Source: Lunularia cruciata (Eukaryota; Streptophyta; Marchantiopsida; Lunulariales; Lunulariaceae). From it: DNA of 64,000 bases. The DNA lies in NCBI GenBank assembly GCA_948567375.1, contig OX419760.1, positions 12,958,001 through 13,022,000 of the forward strand. The letters are read 5' to 3'. A program made the translations under genes and the position numbers. Position 1 is the stretch's first letter; each line of letters starts with the position of its first letter. Shown here piece by piece: positions 20,301-32,312 of this stretch. The notes below the pieces were generated by a model. It saw only the letters and a program-made list of their open reading frames with translations. It did not search any database and was not told where the DNA came from.

Positions 20301-23300
20301 ATATTCATCAAAGCACAAACACAAAGAACTTAGATCTTGACAATATAATTGAGAAAAGTGATGAGGAGCCAAAGTGCTCTTTCACTTATTCACCTTCCAT
20401 TCCAATTGAACATAAGGTACTTTGAATGATGAATTAAATAGTCTCAACATTTAGAAGTTACAAAACTATCAACTGCTAACACCCAAGATAGGCACCAAGA
20501 AATTTTGTCATCTAACTACTATTTTGGATTCTAAACTAATCTAAATTATTAGCTGCTCTAATGAATTCTTCCTTAACCTCTAATCATGTCATCCTTAGAC
20601 TCTCTCTTAGTTCTACAAACTTCCTCTCTATTCTAGCTCTAAGTCCTATTGCTTCTCTTTCTAATGTTTGATTGAGGAATGGTCAAGCTCTAGCTAAAGC
20701 TTTTGATGTAGAACCTGTAACTTTTGGATCTCATTGGCTAGAGTGAGCTCAATGAATCTCACTATAACTTCTTCCATTGTTGCACACACTCACCAAATTG
20801 TGTTTTGCTTCCTATGAAGCATACTTTATGGATAACTTCATGATCACTTCACCATCAAGTTGATCTTTGCCTTCCATCTCAACCTTTCCTCCCTTGTCCA
20901 TACTTGTTTCTCTTTGATACACCAAGGATGTCTCTTTGTATTGCACCTTTTGAGTTGTCATTTGATTGCAATTTGCAATAAATTGACTTATCATGGCTTA
21001 CAAATACTCAACCTTCAAACTAGTGTTGGTCTTTGCAAGATCTACTACTAATCAAAATTCTTCAAAGTTGCCTGTAAAGCCTCATTTCTTCTTCTTTTTT
21101 CTTCTCCATCTTTGCCTTCTTTGGAACCTCCTTCTTTGATACTTCTACTTGCTCTTGCAAGGCAATCTCCATCTCCCCTTGCTTGCATTGTTCTTTCTAA
21201 AGATGAAGGATTTCCTGCTTGTAAGATTCACTTCTTGCATTTTGTCTCTCTATCTATGTGACAATGGACTATATCATGGAGGCATATCCTTCGACCTCAT
21301 GTTGATCTTTGTTAACTTGGTAATATCATATGACTGAACCCAAAAACAACATTAAAATTTCTTCCATGTACTTTATCACCAATATGATTGTGATCAACTC
21401 ATTTGTGCTATATACAAGGATCTCCCTTTTTTGTCCTTGAGGTATCATTAGTTTGGTGAGTGCTTGGGATAGCAATGAAAGACAAACTTTTTTGTCATCA
21501 TCACATTCTCATCCCAATTGTTGGATTGGTAGCTTCATAAGTTCTTCAAGAGTGATAGTTTCTTCAGTTTGGACCTCCTCCTTGATCACATACTATGAAA
21601 ATCCTTATGTTTTATCTTTAGAAATCTCATATTCATTCTAACATGCTTTGTCCTTTTCATCATGTTATGTCTTTGTCTTGACCTCTTCTGATTTTGCATT
21701 TTGAATTGCTTCTACTTCATCTTTGGAAGATTTGACTTCCTACTTTACATGCTCATGCAAAAGAGATGTCTTTGATGTCTACTTTGTCCCAAACTTAAAC
21801 TTCCTCTTGTCCTTCTACACCAATGGCAAGAATTATTTGGTCTACAAAAAATTCATGCTCTTTTTGCATCTAACTCATCCTATTTGGATCTAATGCAAAA
21901 TATGACATTCTGACCTTATGGCATAGGAATTGCAACTTCTCTTCCTTTGTTAGTAAATTCATCTGAAAGCAAAAGTAAATAATAAATAGTCAAAGGTAAT
22001 GCAATCTTGGCCCCTAAAAACACTATACATTCTTTATACATATAAGTGGAAAATCTTCCTCCAATCTATACAAACTCCTTCAAACATGTGCTCAAAAAAG
22101 ACTACTTGGTTTGTTGAGAGGTATATAGTCCTATGAAGTCTACAAACTTTCATTAAAGCATCTACATACACATGATGCATGGGTCTTTATAATCTAACAC
22201 ATGACATCCATATGATTGGTGCTACTATGGGCAAAGTTGGTCATTAAACACTTCCACACCAACTCACTTGAGTGAGTTCCAAAACAAGTTTCAAGGGCGT
22301 AACCTCCTAAAGGTCTTGTGTCTGGTCCTAATATTTTCTTCCAATGCAATGTGGTCCAAATGCATAGATTGGCAAATGCAAACTGTCCAATTGTCCAAGT
22401 GAAAATTTTACAATGTTTGCTTCAAACTCTGGATTTCCGTGCACATGGGTCCTAAAATGTATTCCCAAGTCCATAGTAAGAAATTTAGAAGAAATTCTCT
22501 AATATTCCTTGGCTTAGTGGCCATATCCCAACAAATCTCTAAAGTGGTCTTCAAAGTTAGAGTGTTGCTAGAGCTAGAATAATTTACCCTTCTCACCATC
22601 TTGTCTTGTGAATTGTTTCCCACCCAAAAGCTACACACTTAATTTACTTATGAGCTAACAAGCTAACAAGCTAACTCTCAACCTTGATTTCCCTTGCAAA
22701 TAAATTCATCAATTAGAAAATCCTCTTTACATAATGGTTTTTGTATTCCCCATCATTGCTTCAACAATCTTCAATTGCTTAATATGCACACTTTCCTTAT
22801 ATGAGAACTTGAGTAGTAGGTGTTCAACTATTCTAGTGGTGGCAGAAACCAAACTTTGAAAGATCCATTTTGATTTTTCCTTCTTATTGCTAAGCAATTC
22901 TCTCTTCATATTTAGAAGGTCATGTCCACATTTGGAAGATAGTTCTCTCTTCAAAAGATCTTACTACTTTGTAAGCTGTACCTTCCTTCTTTGGAAGAAG
23001 GACCTCCTTCTAACATTCAAAGTATTCTATTCCCATCATCTTCTTCTGAATATTTTGGCAAAGTAAGGTATTTCCATTTACATAGGAGGAACTTGCTTCC
23101 TTTTTGTACAAAACATAAGAACAACATTCAAAAAATAAAAAATGCTATGTATCATACTTTTGAGCTAGGTTTATGTTGCTTTCTCCAAAGAGATGCACTT
23201 CTTCTCTTTTCATTTAATCCTTGTTTGTCCTATAGAACTTCTAGGTATCCTAAGATTGATCTGAACAACCTCATGCTCTTCCTCATCAATATTATAACAT

Positions 23301-23700
23301 TTGTCCAATTGAGATAGGCTTCTTATATCCTCCATGCCCTTCTTTGAGCTTTTTTTTTATCACAATAGTCCTTGAGAGACTTGGGCCTCCTTCTTTTCTA
23401 TCCATATTCATCATAAGTCATATCATATTTTTTGTATAACATGTGATTGTAATTTATATTGCACTAAATTGCAATGATGGAGCTAGTTTGGAAGATGTTA
23501 CCTATCTTGGTAACTTTTTTTTTATGTCAATAGAGCTTTGAATCATCAGCATCTAGCATCATCACTACTCCATTTTTTTCCATGTAGTAGCTTTATGTGG
23601 TGTAGGTGGTTTGGATGCTTTTATGGTAGCCTTCTTTGGTATAGGTGGTTTGGATGCCTTTATTTGTTGCTTGACTAATACTAAACATGTTTTTCTTTAA
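20301..23700. other. Unassigned decayed DNA, probably retroelement-derived
   Basis: Short broken frames only. Lysine- and glutamate-rich minus-strand blocks occur near 20812-20994 and 22727-22954. It lies downstream, on the minus strand, of the copia gag-protease remnant, so some of it may be decayed copia pol, but I could not find the RT or integrase motifs. Confidence 0.3.
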
Positions 23701-23719
23701 GTGCAAAACATAAAGAACT

Positions 23720-24560
23720 ATTTGATTACTCCTTCTTGTCTTCTTGTACCAATCTCACCAGAAATTGAAATACCTCCCACTCCAACTACCCAAACTTTAC
23801 AATAATTGGCAACATACATTAGTCAAGTCCCTTCTTTAATTCTTTTGAAATCTTGGAACCACTCTTGTCTATTGGTCATGAGCTTTGAAGCTCCTCTATC
23901 AACATACCTCTATCCCAAACACCTTTGTCAAGATGTTCATGAAAACTTGTTGCAGTGCTACAACTAGTAGTAAATGCAATGCTTTTTATTGTTAAAACAT
24001 TTGCTTAACTTCTAGGATTAGATGTATTGTGTTGATTTCTTCTTGGGAGGTTTTGCTGACCTTTCCATTTTCTTTCCTATTACTCCTTCTTTCTACACTT
24101 TTTATAGCTTGTTTTCTTCTTCACTTGAGAAATGCATGTCTTCTTTTGAGCCTCACCATTGTAGCTTCCTTCATTGTTCCTTCTATCAACAGCTAAAAAA
24201 GCTCTTTTTGTTAAGCCAACTTCTTTGTCTTCTTTGCACTTGTTCAAGGCTTCTTCCTTGAGTAGTAGTGCAATGAGTCTCTTGATAGTTTATTGCTCCT
24301 CAAGTACATTATCTCATGTTGCTATTATTTGGTGATAAGTTTATGGCAAAATACAAATAATCTTGATGATGAAAGAATAATCATGTATTTTTACACCAAA
24401 ATTACTTAATTGACTAGCAAGAGTTTTTACTTGGCTAATAAAACCGGCTATATTTTCTCTCAATTTTATCTATAATTGAAAGAATCTATATTGGAAAACA
24501 TGTTTCTTTTATGAAGCAAGTTCCTCATACAACATAATCAATTCCTCCAAATTTAGTTTG
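23720..24560 (-). pseudogene. Ty1/copia gag and protease remnant
   Basis: On the minus strand near 24470-24330 the frame reads LRENIAGFISQVKTLASQLS, then FGVKIHDYSFIIKIICILP, then TIKRLIALLLKEEALNK. This is the copia gag (UBN2-type) core. Further on, near 23905-23740, it reads YVDRGASKLMTNRQEWFQDF, matching the copia protease box (DSGAS-x-HMT), with the catalytic DSG changed to DRG. Stops occur throughout. Order gag then protease supports a minus-strand copia element. Confidence 0.65.
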
Positions 24561-25183
24561 TAGTTTTTTAAATTGATCATTATTTATAAATACTATCAGA
24601 GCTTCAAATATATAAATTTTTGTGGGATTGTTTTTCCTCTGTTAATCTATCTTTTCTCCATCTATAATGGCTTGACCTATATTCTATGTTCCATTTATAA
24701 CCCTTGTAAATTGAAGACCGGCATCATCAAGAAATTTCAAATCAGGAAATTATCTTCACTGAACTTATTAATGTGTGTTATATCTCTCACATTGATCTTT
24801 GTTCTCATTGTTAAAATATACTCTTAGAACCAGAAGATTTCTACTAGTCTCTTAATTTATTTGAATTTCATACTAAAAAAATCTTCATCACTCTTGACTA
24901 ATTTCTTGAAAGTATAGGTCCATAAGTCAAAGAAGTTGTTGATGTTTAAAAAAATTTGTGTTACAAATCTGGCCATCGATTGCAAAACACAAAGAGCACT
25001 ACAAAATACTTGCTATACTTTCTCTTATACAAATCTAATCACATGATATGAGGAATGGTTTACATAGAGACTACTTGTTTCTTGTCCTCCCTCAATGTTT
25101 CTTTACTATACCACTGACATATCAATGGGAATAAAACTCTTTTACAGTGAAAGGTAAAAGATAAATAAAAACAGGTGTGTATG

Positions 25184-25188
<5 letters not shown>

Positions 25189-25240
<52 letters not shown>
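25189..25240. repeat. AT dinucleotide microsatellite
   Basis: About 26 uninterrupted AT repeats, preceded by a short GTAT tract. Confidence 0.95.
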
Positions 25241-25242
<2 letters not shown>

Positions 25243-25602
25243 TCTAACTAGCACCACACCACCGTAGGATGCTTTGTGTAAACCTTAACTTCTATTTCTA
25301 TATGGTAGTAGGTTTACCAACCTCAATGCCACATGTACTACCATCTATATATTCTTTACATCTTAGACATAGTAACCTTGTACTTGGACATGAGGTCTTG
25401 TCATCTTAGACATTGCAAACAAATGTACAATATAAGAGGTAATTAACACATTTGAATTCACTAATGGTGAGTTTGGTCAATGAGTTTGGATGGATACCTT
25501 TGTGTAATTTGAGGAGATGGTTTACAACATGCATTTTAGATTGGCATGCCCAACGGTGAAGAGAGACACTTGACTATTTGGTATGTTTTCCATAGAAGTA
25601 TT

Positions 25603-25668
25603 GTGAAAAAAGGTAACCACATAGCAAACAAAAAGGATAGGAAGAAACCATCAAGCCATTGTCGTGGG
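25603..25668 (-). repeat. Z short repeat, degraded copy
   Basis: The reverse complement keeps GGCTTGATGGTTTCTTCC and a TATGTGGTTACC counterpart of CTACGCGGTCGCC. It is more diverged than the copies at 30-37 kb. Confidence 0.5.
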
Positions 25669-25669
25669 G

Positions 25670-26900
25670 ACTGTATAGTCTCGAGATTGCGCTGGGCACC
25701 TGGCTGCCTGCGCTTAGGCTTTTGGAGTGTTTTGTCCTTCTCATACCATCTATTATTAGTCCCGGCTCATTATCCTTGACCTCTTGTTTGGTCTATTATC
25801 CTCGGCTTTAATATGTTTTGGGTTTGGTGGGTTTTGCAGTTCTGGTCCAGACTGGTCTCCAAGAGAGAATGATCTGGTGGGGTTTTGTGGAGTTGTCCAC
25901 AAGTTATGCAGCTGGACTCAATCCCGAGCAATTAGTTAAATGTGTTGACCCATCTACATAATCTGGACTGAGTGTAAAAAAGTAAAATAATTAAAAAAAC
26001 ATTATTATTATTTTCTCTACCGCTGTTTGCACATCAAGTACACACACTCAATCACTAAGAATCTCATTTCCATCTCAATTCCAAGTCTTGCAGTTTATAA
26101 TCCTTTGAGCCATGACACACGGCTCCTAACCAAACAGTGACCAAACCGAAGCACACTGACTAGCCAAGCACATGAAGAAAGAAAAGGAATTGAGCGGGTC
26201 ATATTTCCTATTCCTTACAACTCGTCATCTCCTTGTTCTGTAGCATCTCCAATTTGTTGTTCTTTCCAAGTCTCCACTGTCCAATAGGTCCTTCCTCTGG
26301 ATTCTCCTTTCTCTTTGATATTCCGGTATGTTAGAGCTTCCCGAACGCTCTGCACTGCTCTTGCCATAGGACTCTACGCCTGGTAGAAGCTCCTAACAAA
26401 TCCCGTATTGAGTTTCTATATCCAGTCCTCGTATTATCCTGAGCTGAACATGACTTCTCTCTTCTTTTGTTCCTGCCCACCTTTCCTTTGCAAGCTAGTT
26501 TGGCCTTTCCTCTCTGCTCTTCGAGTAAGTTTCGGATGAAACCTTCAACTAGTAACAGATTCTCTGTCCAACCAACCTTTTGAATTTTTCTGTCCTCCAA
26601 AACCCTTCGAGATTTTTCTATTTCTGCCAAGCCCTTAGGGACACCTCTGTCCTGCTAACCTTTCTGCTGATTTTTGTTCTTTCGAGTACCTTCCGTGTTT
26701 TTCCCCTGCGATTTTTTTCTGTTCTTCTCGTTTTGAGACTACTTGTCCTCTTAGAAGATCCTTCTCTTGGTTTCTGCTTTTGATCCTGGCTAAACCCTCT
26801 CCATGCTTCACAGTCCTTTGTCTTGTCAATAGGAAGTTCTCCTCCTGAGCTTCTCACTGAACACTGCTCTCTCAATTCGTCAGCCAGATTCCCTTCCCCG
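25670..26900. other. No gene recognised
   Basis: Short frames on both strands without conserved motifs. The content becomes pyrimidine-rich on the plus strand towards 26500, leading into the repeat block. Confidence 0.3.
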
Positions 26901-28510
26901 GAACCCTGATCCTTCCTTTGTCATTGAACCTTACTGCCTTTTTTGCCAAATTCAAACCATTCTGCATTCTTGCTTCCCTGAGAAAACTCAACACAGTTCT
27001 CTAAAATTCCACACTGTTCTCTCAATTGTCAGCCAACTTCTCTTCCCGTGAATCCTACTTCTCCCTTTGAAAATGAAACTTGCTGCTTCTTTGCAAAACT
27101 CAAAAAAAATGCATTCTCTAAAATCCCACACTGTTCTCTCGATCATCAACCAACCTCCTTCTTGTGAACCCTACTCTTTCTGTGAACTCAAGACTTACTG
27201 CTTCCTCCCAACTTGAACCTTACTGCACTTTGTCAAACTCAAAATGCCTTCTCTAAGATCCCACACTGTTCTCTCAATTGTCAACCAACTTATCTTCACG
27301 TGAATCCTACTTCTCCCTTTGAAATTCAAACTTATTGCTTCTTTGAGAACTCAAAATGTATTGTCTTCTGCCTTCTGCCAACCTCAAATCATACTGCCTT
27401 CCCTGAAAACTCCTTTGATCACTCCTATCTCTCCTTCATCTCCTTCCTTTCATTTCCCTATCCTTCTTTTGATTTCTGGTCCTGTCTTTCTTTTCTGCCA
27501 ATTACCTCCGTTCGATTCTCAAAAAAATATCCTGTTCTCTCTTCCTGCAATTTTTCAGAAACCCCTGCCTTCTCTCGATTCTTTGCCTTTTCTTGTCTCC
27601 ACAATCCTTCACTTCTTTCTGTATTTTCTGTAATTCTCCTTCTTCCCTTTTTCTTTTTTTGACTCCACGATACTTCACTCCTTCCTGTCTCCACGATCCT
27701 TCACTCCCTCCTGTCTCCACGATCCTTCACTCCCTCCTCTCTAAACCTTTTGTTTATTCCCTTGTCATTCCAATTCCTTTTCTCCTTTTTGCATTTTGGA
27801 TCCCTCAAATCCATAGTCACCTATCTCCCTTCAACCTCTCTTTTCCTTGTTTTCACTCTCTTGATCCTTTCCTTACTGTCCTTCTTCTCCCGTCGATCCT
27901 TACTGCTCTCGGCCAAATTCTGAGAACCTCCTCTCATTTTTCCTTCACTCTGGCCCTAAAGAGCCTTCTTGACTACTCCTTCACAATCATTCCAATTCCT
28001 TTCAATTCACTTCCTTCCTGCCCACCTTCTGTCCTTTGCCAAAACTCGAAACCCTCTCACCTTTACCATTCAATCCTTTCCTTACTGTCCTTCTTCTCCC
28101 ATCGATCCTTACTGCTCTCTGCCAAATTCTGAGAACCTCCTCTCATTTTTCCTTCACTCTGTCCCTAAAGAGCCTTCTTGACTACTCCTTCACAATCATT
28201 CCAATTCCTTTCGATTCACTTCCTTCCTGCCCACCTTCTGTCCTTTGCCAAGACTCGAAACCCTCTCAGCTTTACCATTCAATCCTTTCCTTTTTTTTCT
28301 CGAAAATTCCCACAACCACTCCTTACCAAGCTCATTTGACATTTTCTCGAAAGCTCTCTGCTGTCCAGTCCTCATCTATCCCGAATTGTCATACCCTGTC
28401 AGCATGTGCCCTCCCGCAAGACTTTCACTGAAAAAAAACCCTCTACTGTCCAGCCCTCCTCTTCTCGAAATCCTGCAACCACTCCTTACCACTCTCATCT
28501 GACATTTTTC
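26900..28510. repeat. Pyrimidine-rich block of local tandem duplications
   Basis: Three nested families are visible. Near 26990-27360 a unit containing CCACACTGTTCTCTC recurs three or more times. Near 27676-27745 the string CCACGATCCTTCACTCC recurs with a 26 bp period. From 27865 a 209 bp unit repeats (27865-28073 and 28074-28290). A further pair containing CAACCACTCCTTACCA lies near 28313 and 28470. The strong C/T bias produces long frames on both strands; the 209 bp period is not a multiple of three, which argues against coding. Confidence 0.75.
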
Positions 28511-28559
28511 CCGATGACACCGTACAAGGAAGAGACAAAGAGGTAAAATAATGCTAGGC

Positions 28560-29072
28560 CCCAATAGCATAGATATGAGAGATCTGCCCTACAACACCTA
28601 AGATATCTAAGTTATGCAAGTCGTAAGATCCACAAACTATTTGAGCATCCAAAGAAGCATCACCTAGTGTCATTGCTCTCCTATGGATTTCACCAACCAA
28701 TGCTCTCTATAGAGCAATGGACACACATTGCCTAAAGTATGCTACAAAGTATGAGAGTGGGGGTGGTACCCCCTTACATCCAATATGATAAGCTCTCGTG
28801 CACTCCTTGAAAAATGTGTCAAACATTGTGTCCATCACTCCATATAACTCCAAGGCTAGAAGATCAAAGAGGTGACCTTGTTGCATACCCCTATACTTGG
28901 AGACCTTGTGTGCTGCTACTCCACCCACTGCGCATCCAAGGGGATGAGTAATTACTCCCTCCAAAATTGCATCACACAAAGGATCTGTAACCACAACATT
29001 TGTCACTATCACTTGCTTATCTTGGACCAAGTAAAATTCTACTCTGATACATGTTGTCTGCAAAGCATACAA
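28560..29072 (-). pseudogene. Second non-LTR-type fragment (same family as 5460-6112, tentative)
   Basis: A 121-residue minus-strand frame contains VIVTNVVVTDPLCDAILEGV, then LFDLLALELYGVMDTMFDTF, and then PPPLSYFVAYFRQCVSIAL. The middle block corresponds to NTFVPLAMEIFGHLH in the 5.5 kb copy. The last block resembles the PLS-x-x-x-x-F-x-R-x-VS-x-A-L-x-R motif that follows it in such proteins, as I remember them. No RT motifs are seen next to it. Confidence 0.4.
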
Positions 29073-30290
29073 GTGCTCCCTCCAAGCAAGGTATCCACTC
29101 TCTCATATGATAGCAAACACTATATCCTTGTTGGCATCATGGGTAGCTATCCTCTGTCCTCCAAAAGGACACCATGTCATATGGACCGTTGATGCATCTA
29201 GTGTAGAACCACACTCACAAGTGAGTGATGAAGATGCAGATGGGTCGACCAAACCTAAACAGAACCTCATCATTGTAGAGAAAGTAGTTGGTGCAAGTTA
29301 GAATGCCCTAATGCACGGTCTAGCTAGGATCCAAGAGCCTACACCCTTGTTGGAGCAAGAGCAAAGACATGTTGTAGTGGCTTGAGGAATGGACAGATCA
29401 ACTAAGAGAGAATATAGCATATACTGACATTGTTGCTCCATCAAGGAAGACTGCAAATCTTTGGTCCAATCTGATGGAAGTGAAGCAAAGGATAGAAGGT
29501 AGTCTCATACCCGTGGGGATAGATCATATCTCGTACGCCACATTAACATAAGGAGAGAAAAGTATCCTTCCTCTCCCTTGATTATAGATATCTCCAAAAT
29601 TGGCCTATCAACAACCATAAAATGTGCAAAAAGAGGGGTGCAGAGCAAACACAACTACCCAAAAATACTGTAAGTGATGTCTCCTCCATAGATAATAGAC
29701 TAACTCCATGTATGAAATCAATAGAGATGTTTACATGCTAAGTCCATTGTCACACACTTCTAATTCAAATGTCAAATTCTAATGTTCATGGTCCGTTAAT
29801 ATTACCAAAGACACGCCTAGTACTCACCCATAATACTCTTTTCAAAAGTATATTGTAGAAGTATTAAAGGTTCGAAAATGATTCCAAAGCCCTATACCCT
29901 CTTGGGATGGCTGAATTGCGCATGCGACAATTGAAAAACCGATCCCGAGGTATGTAGAGTCTATTAGACAGAGCATCTATAGCGTATGTGCATGTAGTAT
30001 ACTCTAAGTAGGGCAACGGGAAGTTCACAAACTTTGCTAGATGGGCCCTGGAATCCGTTGACGCATGTTTGTTGCTTGATCTGTATTGCTTCTTCTACCG
30101 GTACAGATTTGAGATCCAGATTCCCAACTAACCTGTCGACTTGATAAACGTTAATCGAGTCCACATGTAGTCCTTTGTTCGAGGTTTCAAATATTTACGA
30201 ATGATTTACATTAGCTGTAGACTTCCAAAGATCATCACGTTCATCTAAATACCGGAAGCTTTTGGGCGAAGAGGGGTTCTAACGGATGAG
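29073..30290. other. No gene recognised
   Basis: Only short frames. A charged plus-strand block near 29107-29301 (VSDEDADGSTKPKQN) and following broken frames resemble nothing I can name. Confidence 0.25.
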
Positions 30291-30393
30291 GAAGAAAGAA
30301 GGCGACCGCGTAGGAAAAACGAAGGATGGGAAGACCCCATCAAGCCGTACAAGGGAGAGAAATTTTTTTTTGGGAAAATGGGGCTAAGCCCCA
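30291..30393 (-). repeat. Z short repeat copy (minus strand)
   Basis: The reverse complement contains GGGGCTTAGCCCC, CTCTCCCTTGTACGGC, the hairpin GATGGGGTCTTCCCATC and CTACGCGGTCGCC. It is near-identical to the copy at 30973. Confidence 0.85.
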
Positions 30394-30539
30394 AAGGAAG
30401 GGACTGATAAAGATGTAGAGGCGGTCGGAGATGCAAAAAGGCCGGTATATGTTTTCAAATTACACACCCACCACCACCAAGGGAGCACACATGTCCTCTG
30501 TGAGAAAAGAGACGAGACACAGAAATAAGCGCAGAGGAA

Positions 30540-30752
30540 TTGATATCCCAACCTCAATCTTGGTTATTGCGAAACCATGGATGGAGCTTGCAGATGCGAG
30601 GCTTCTTGGGTATGCCTTTCATGGATATCCATACGAAAACCACCGGTGCTGTGCCAAAGTATTTGAGTGCAGGAATGCAAGGGCGGCTCGTCCCAGATTA
30701 CCCGACTGTTCAGAATGACTCAGGGAACTCAATCATGGTTCTCAAAAGTTGA
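30540..30752 (+). other. Orphan ORF fragment of unknown identity
   Basis: A 70-residue frame with a protein-like stretch (GMPFMDIHTKTTGAVPKYLS and LVPDYPTVQNDSGNS). I do not recognise it. It lies just before the broken NXPE duplicate and could be a captured exon. Confidence 0.25.
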
Positions 30753-30785
30753 ATGCTTGACTGGGGAACAGGCCGAGGGAAGATG

Positions 30786-31125
30786 ACGAGAGCAAGAAGC
30801 TGCAGCCTCTGAAGAACTTAACCCGCTGCAGTCCAGAGGATTTCAATCGTGCAACCTTGACGGGAAGATAGACCCGCAGAGAGTTTAATGATGTGCGACC
30901 CAGATCAAACAGTACAACTGTCTGCCAAAGGATCATTACGAGAATCGAGAAGGGAGGGGGCTTCGGCTCTGTTAACATGAGGCTTAGCCCCATGTTACCT
31001 TTTTTCTGTCTCTCCCTTGTACGGCTTGATGGGGTCTTCCCATCCTTCGCTTTTCCTACGCGGTCGCCTTTTTCTCTGTGGGATAGTTGGAAAGCAATGA
31101 TGGCAGAATTCTGCACATCGCACTA
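30786..31125 (+). pseudogene. Partial duplicate of the NXPE-like gene, interrupted by a Z repeat
   Basis: Matches the gene at about 33064-33290. Both share CTTAACCCGCTGCAG, GAGGATTTCAATCGTGCAACC, CTGTCTGCCAAAGGA or near variants, and the end CTTCGGCTCTGTT. Substitutions and frame changes destroy the frame. A 101 bp Z repeat is inserted at 30973. Downstream of it the match resumes with GATAGTTGGAAAGCAATGA. Confidence 0.8.
30973..31073 (+). mobile_element. Z short repeat inserted in the NXPE duplicate, with target duplication
   Basis: CTCTGT occurs on both sides (30967-30972 and 31074-31079), while the uninterrupted gene has it once. The element therefore starts near TAACATGAGGC and ends after GGTCGCCTTTTT. 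Its 5' end forms an 11-base inverted repeat (TAACATGAGGC with GCCCCATGTTA, one mismatch). It carries the conserved GATGGG-GTCTT-CCCATC hairpin. Confidence 0.75.
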
Positions 31126-31129
31126 GTCG

Positions 31130-31916
31130 GAGAAAGATCGCACAAGGATGTAGATTGCTTGACGGGGAATCCAGTCCTCAAACCAGAATGACCTCTAAGG
31201 AAATGATTGAATCACGATTTGATGACAACTGAAAACTCATCGCTTTGTTAAATTCCATTGCCTCAGTGACGCACAAATAGGTGACACGCTTCCGCCTATC
31301 CTGCGTGTTCCTTAGTTCGCGGATTGTGAATGTAAGTTGTAATTTACATTATTTAACAAAGATTATATCCATTTCGAAAATATTATTGATATGGTATATA
31401 ATGTCCTTCCTTCATCCCTTCCGTCTTCCCATTCTACGTGGTTGCCTCTCTACAATGTCCTCGATCAGTTGTTTCTAATACACGTGCAGCATGAGCATGC
31501 CTTTGCAAGTACACGACTTAAAATGATGGCACTTTGAGTGCAGAAGATGTGTGATTCACACGTTTTACCTTGAACAATGGGTCCAGAGTCCGACCCTTCC
31601 GCAACTGTTGTAAAATACTTTTGGCTTGAGATTTACTTTGAAGTTCCAGGTCTGGGTACGGACATGGTTTCTCTGTCCTTTCTATTAAAGGATGATCCTG
31701 TGCGTCTAAGACATTGTTTCCCTCATGCAGGGTGAGAGTCCTTGCTTATACATCCACCTTCAGATCTTTCCAGCTCCCACACTTCCAGTTTTGCACTGGA
31801 GTTTCCCAAAGGAAGGTGCAATCCATAGGAGAGTTGTCACGTTAGGTGATGTTTCTTTAGATGTTCCCGTTATGTGTAGACCCGTACTACTTGTATAGCT
31901 GGGATATTTTAAGTGC
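31130..31916. other. No gene recognised; possible Z remnant
   Basis: Only short frames. 31405-31450 (CCGTCTTCCCATTCTACGTG) resembles the 3' part of a Z repeat. Confidence 0.25.
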
Positions 31917-32040
31917 GTTAAGGTAGATTTCTCATACCAACTCTATTGGGGTTTAGCCCCATGTTACTTTTTTTTTCTTTCCCTTGTACGGGCTTGATGG
32001 GGTCTTCCCCTCTTTCATGTTTACTACGCAGTCGCTTTTA
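31917..32040 (+). repeat. Z short repeat copy (long form)
   Basis: Shares with 37106-37249 an extra upstream block (TTAAGGTAGATTTCTCATA, ACTCTATTGGGG). It then has the common part TTTAGCCCCATGTTAC, CCCTTGTACGGGCTTGATGG and a GCAGTCGC end. It lies about 270 bp upstream of the NXPE-like ATG. Confidence 0.8.
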
Positions 32041-32312
32041 TCAAGGAAGGTCGGGTTCAGAGAATCTATGCGGTTATGATGAAGTTGGTTTTCCAGCTCA
32101 AGTTCCCTGAGAAGTACTGCTATCGACTGTAGATGCTCAGAATATTGTCTATGTAATGTCAACTACTTTACTACTCTGCCTTCTATTTCACTCCATTTTA
32201 GCCCTTTAGATCGGAAGATCCACGCGTGACTGCCTGTTCCAGTGTTAGCTGTGCTTCTGGCTGAAGCTGATGACGGATAAAAGGCACCAATGTCCCTCTG
32301 ACAGAATAGAGC

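Noticed and set aside
25060..25257. 65-residue frame with a Tyr-Ile run
   Set aside because: It is the AT microsatellite translated.
27593..28132. 179-residue Ser/Phe/Pro-rich plus-strand frame
   Set aside because: Composition follows the pyrimidine-rich repeats, and the 209 bp tandem period breaks frame between units.
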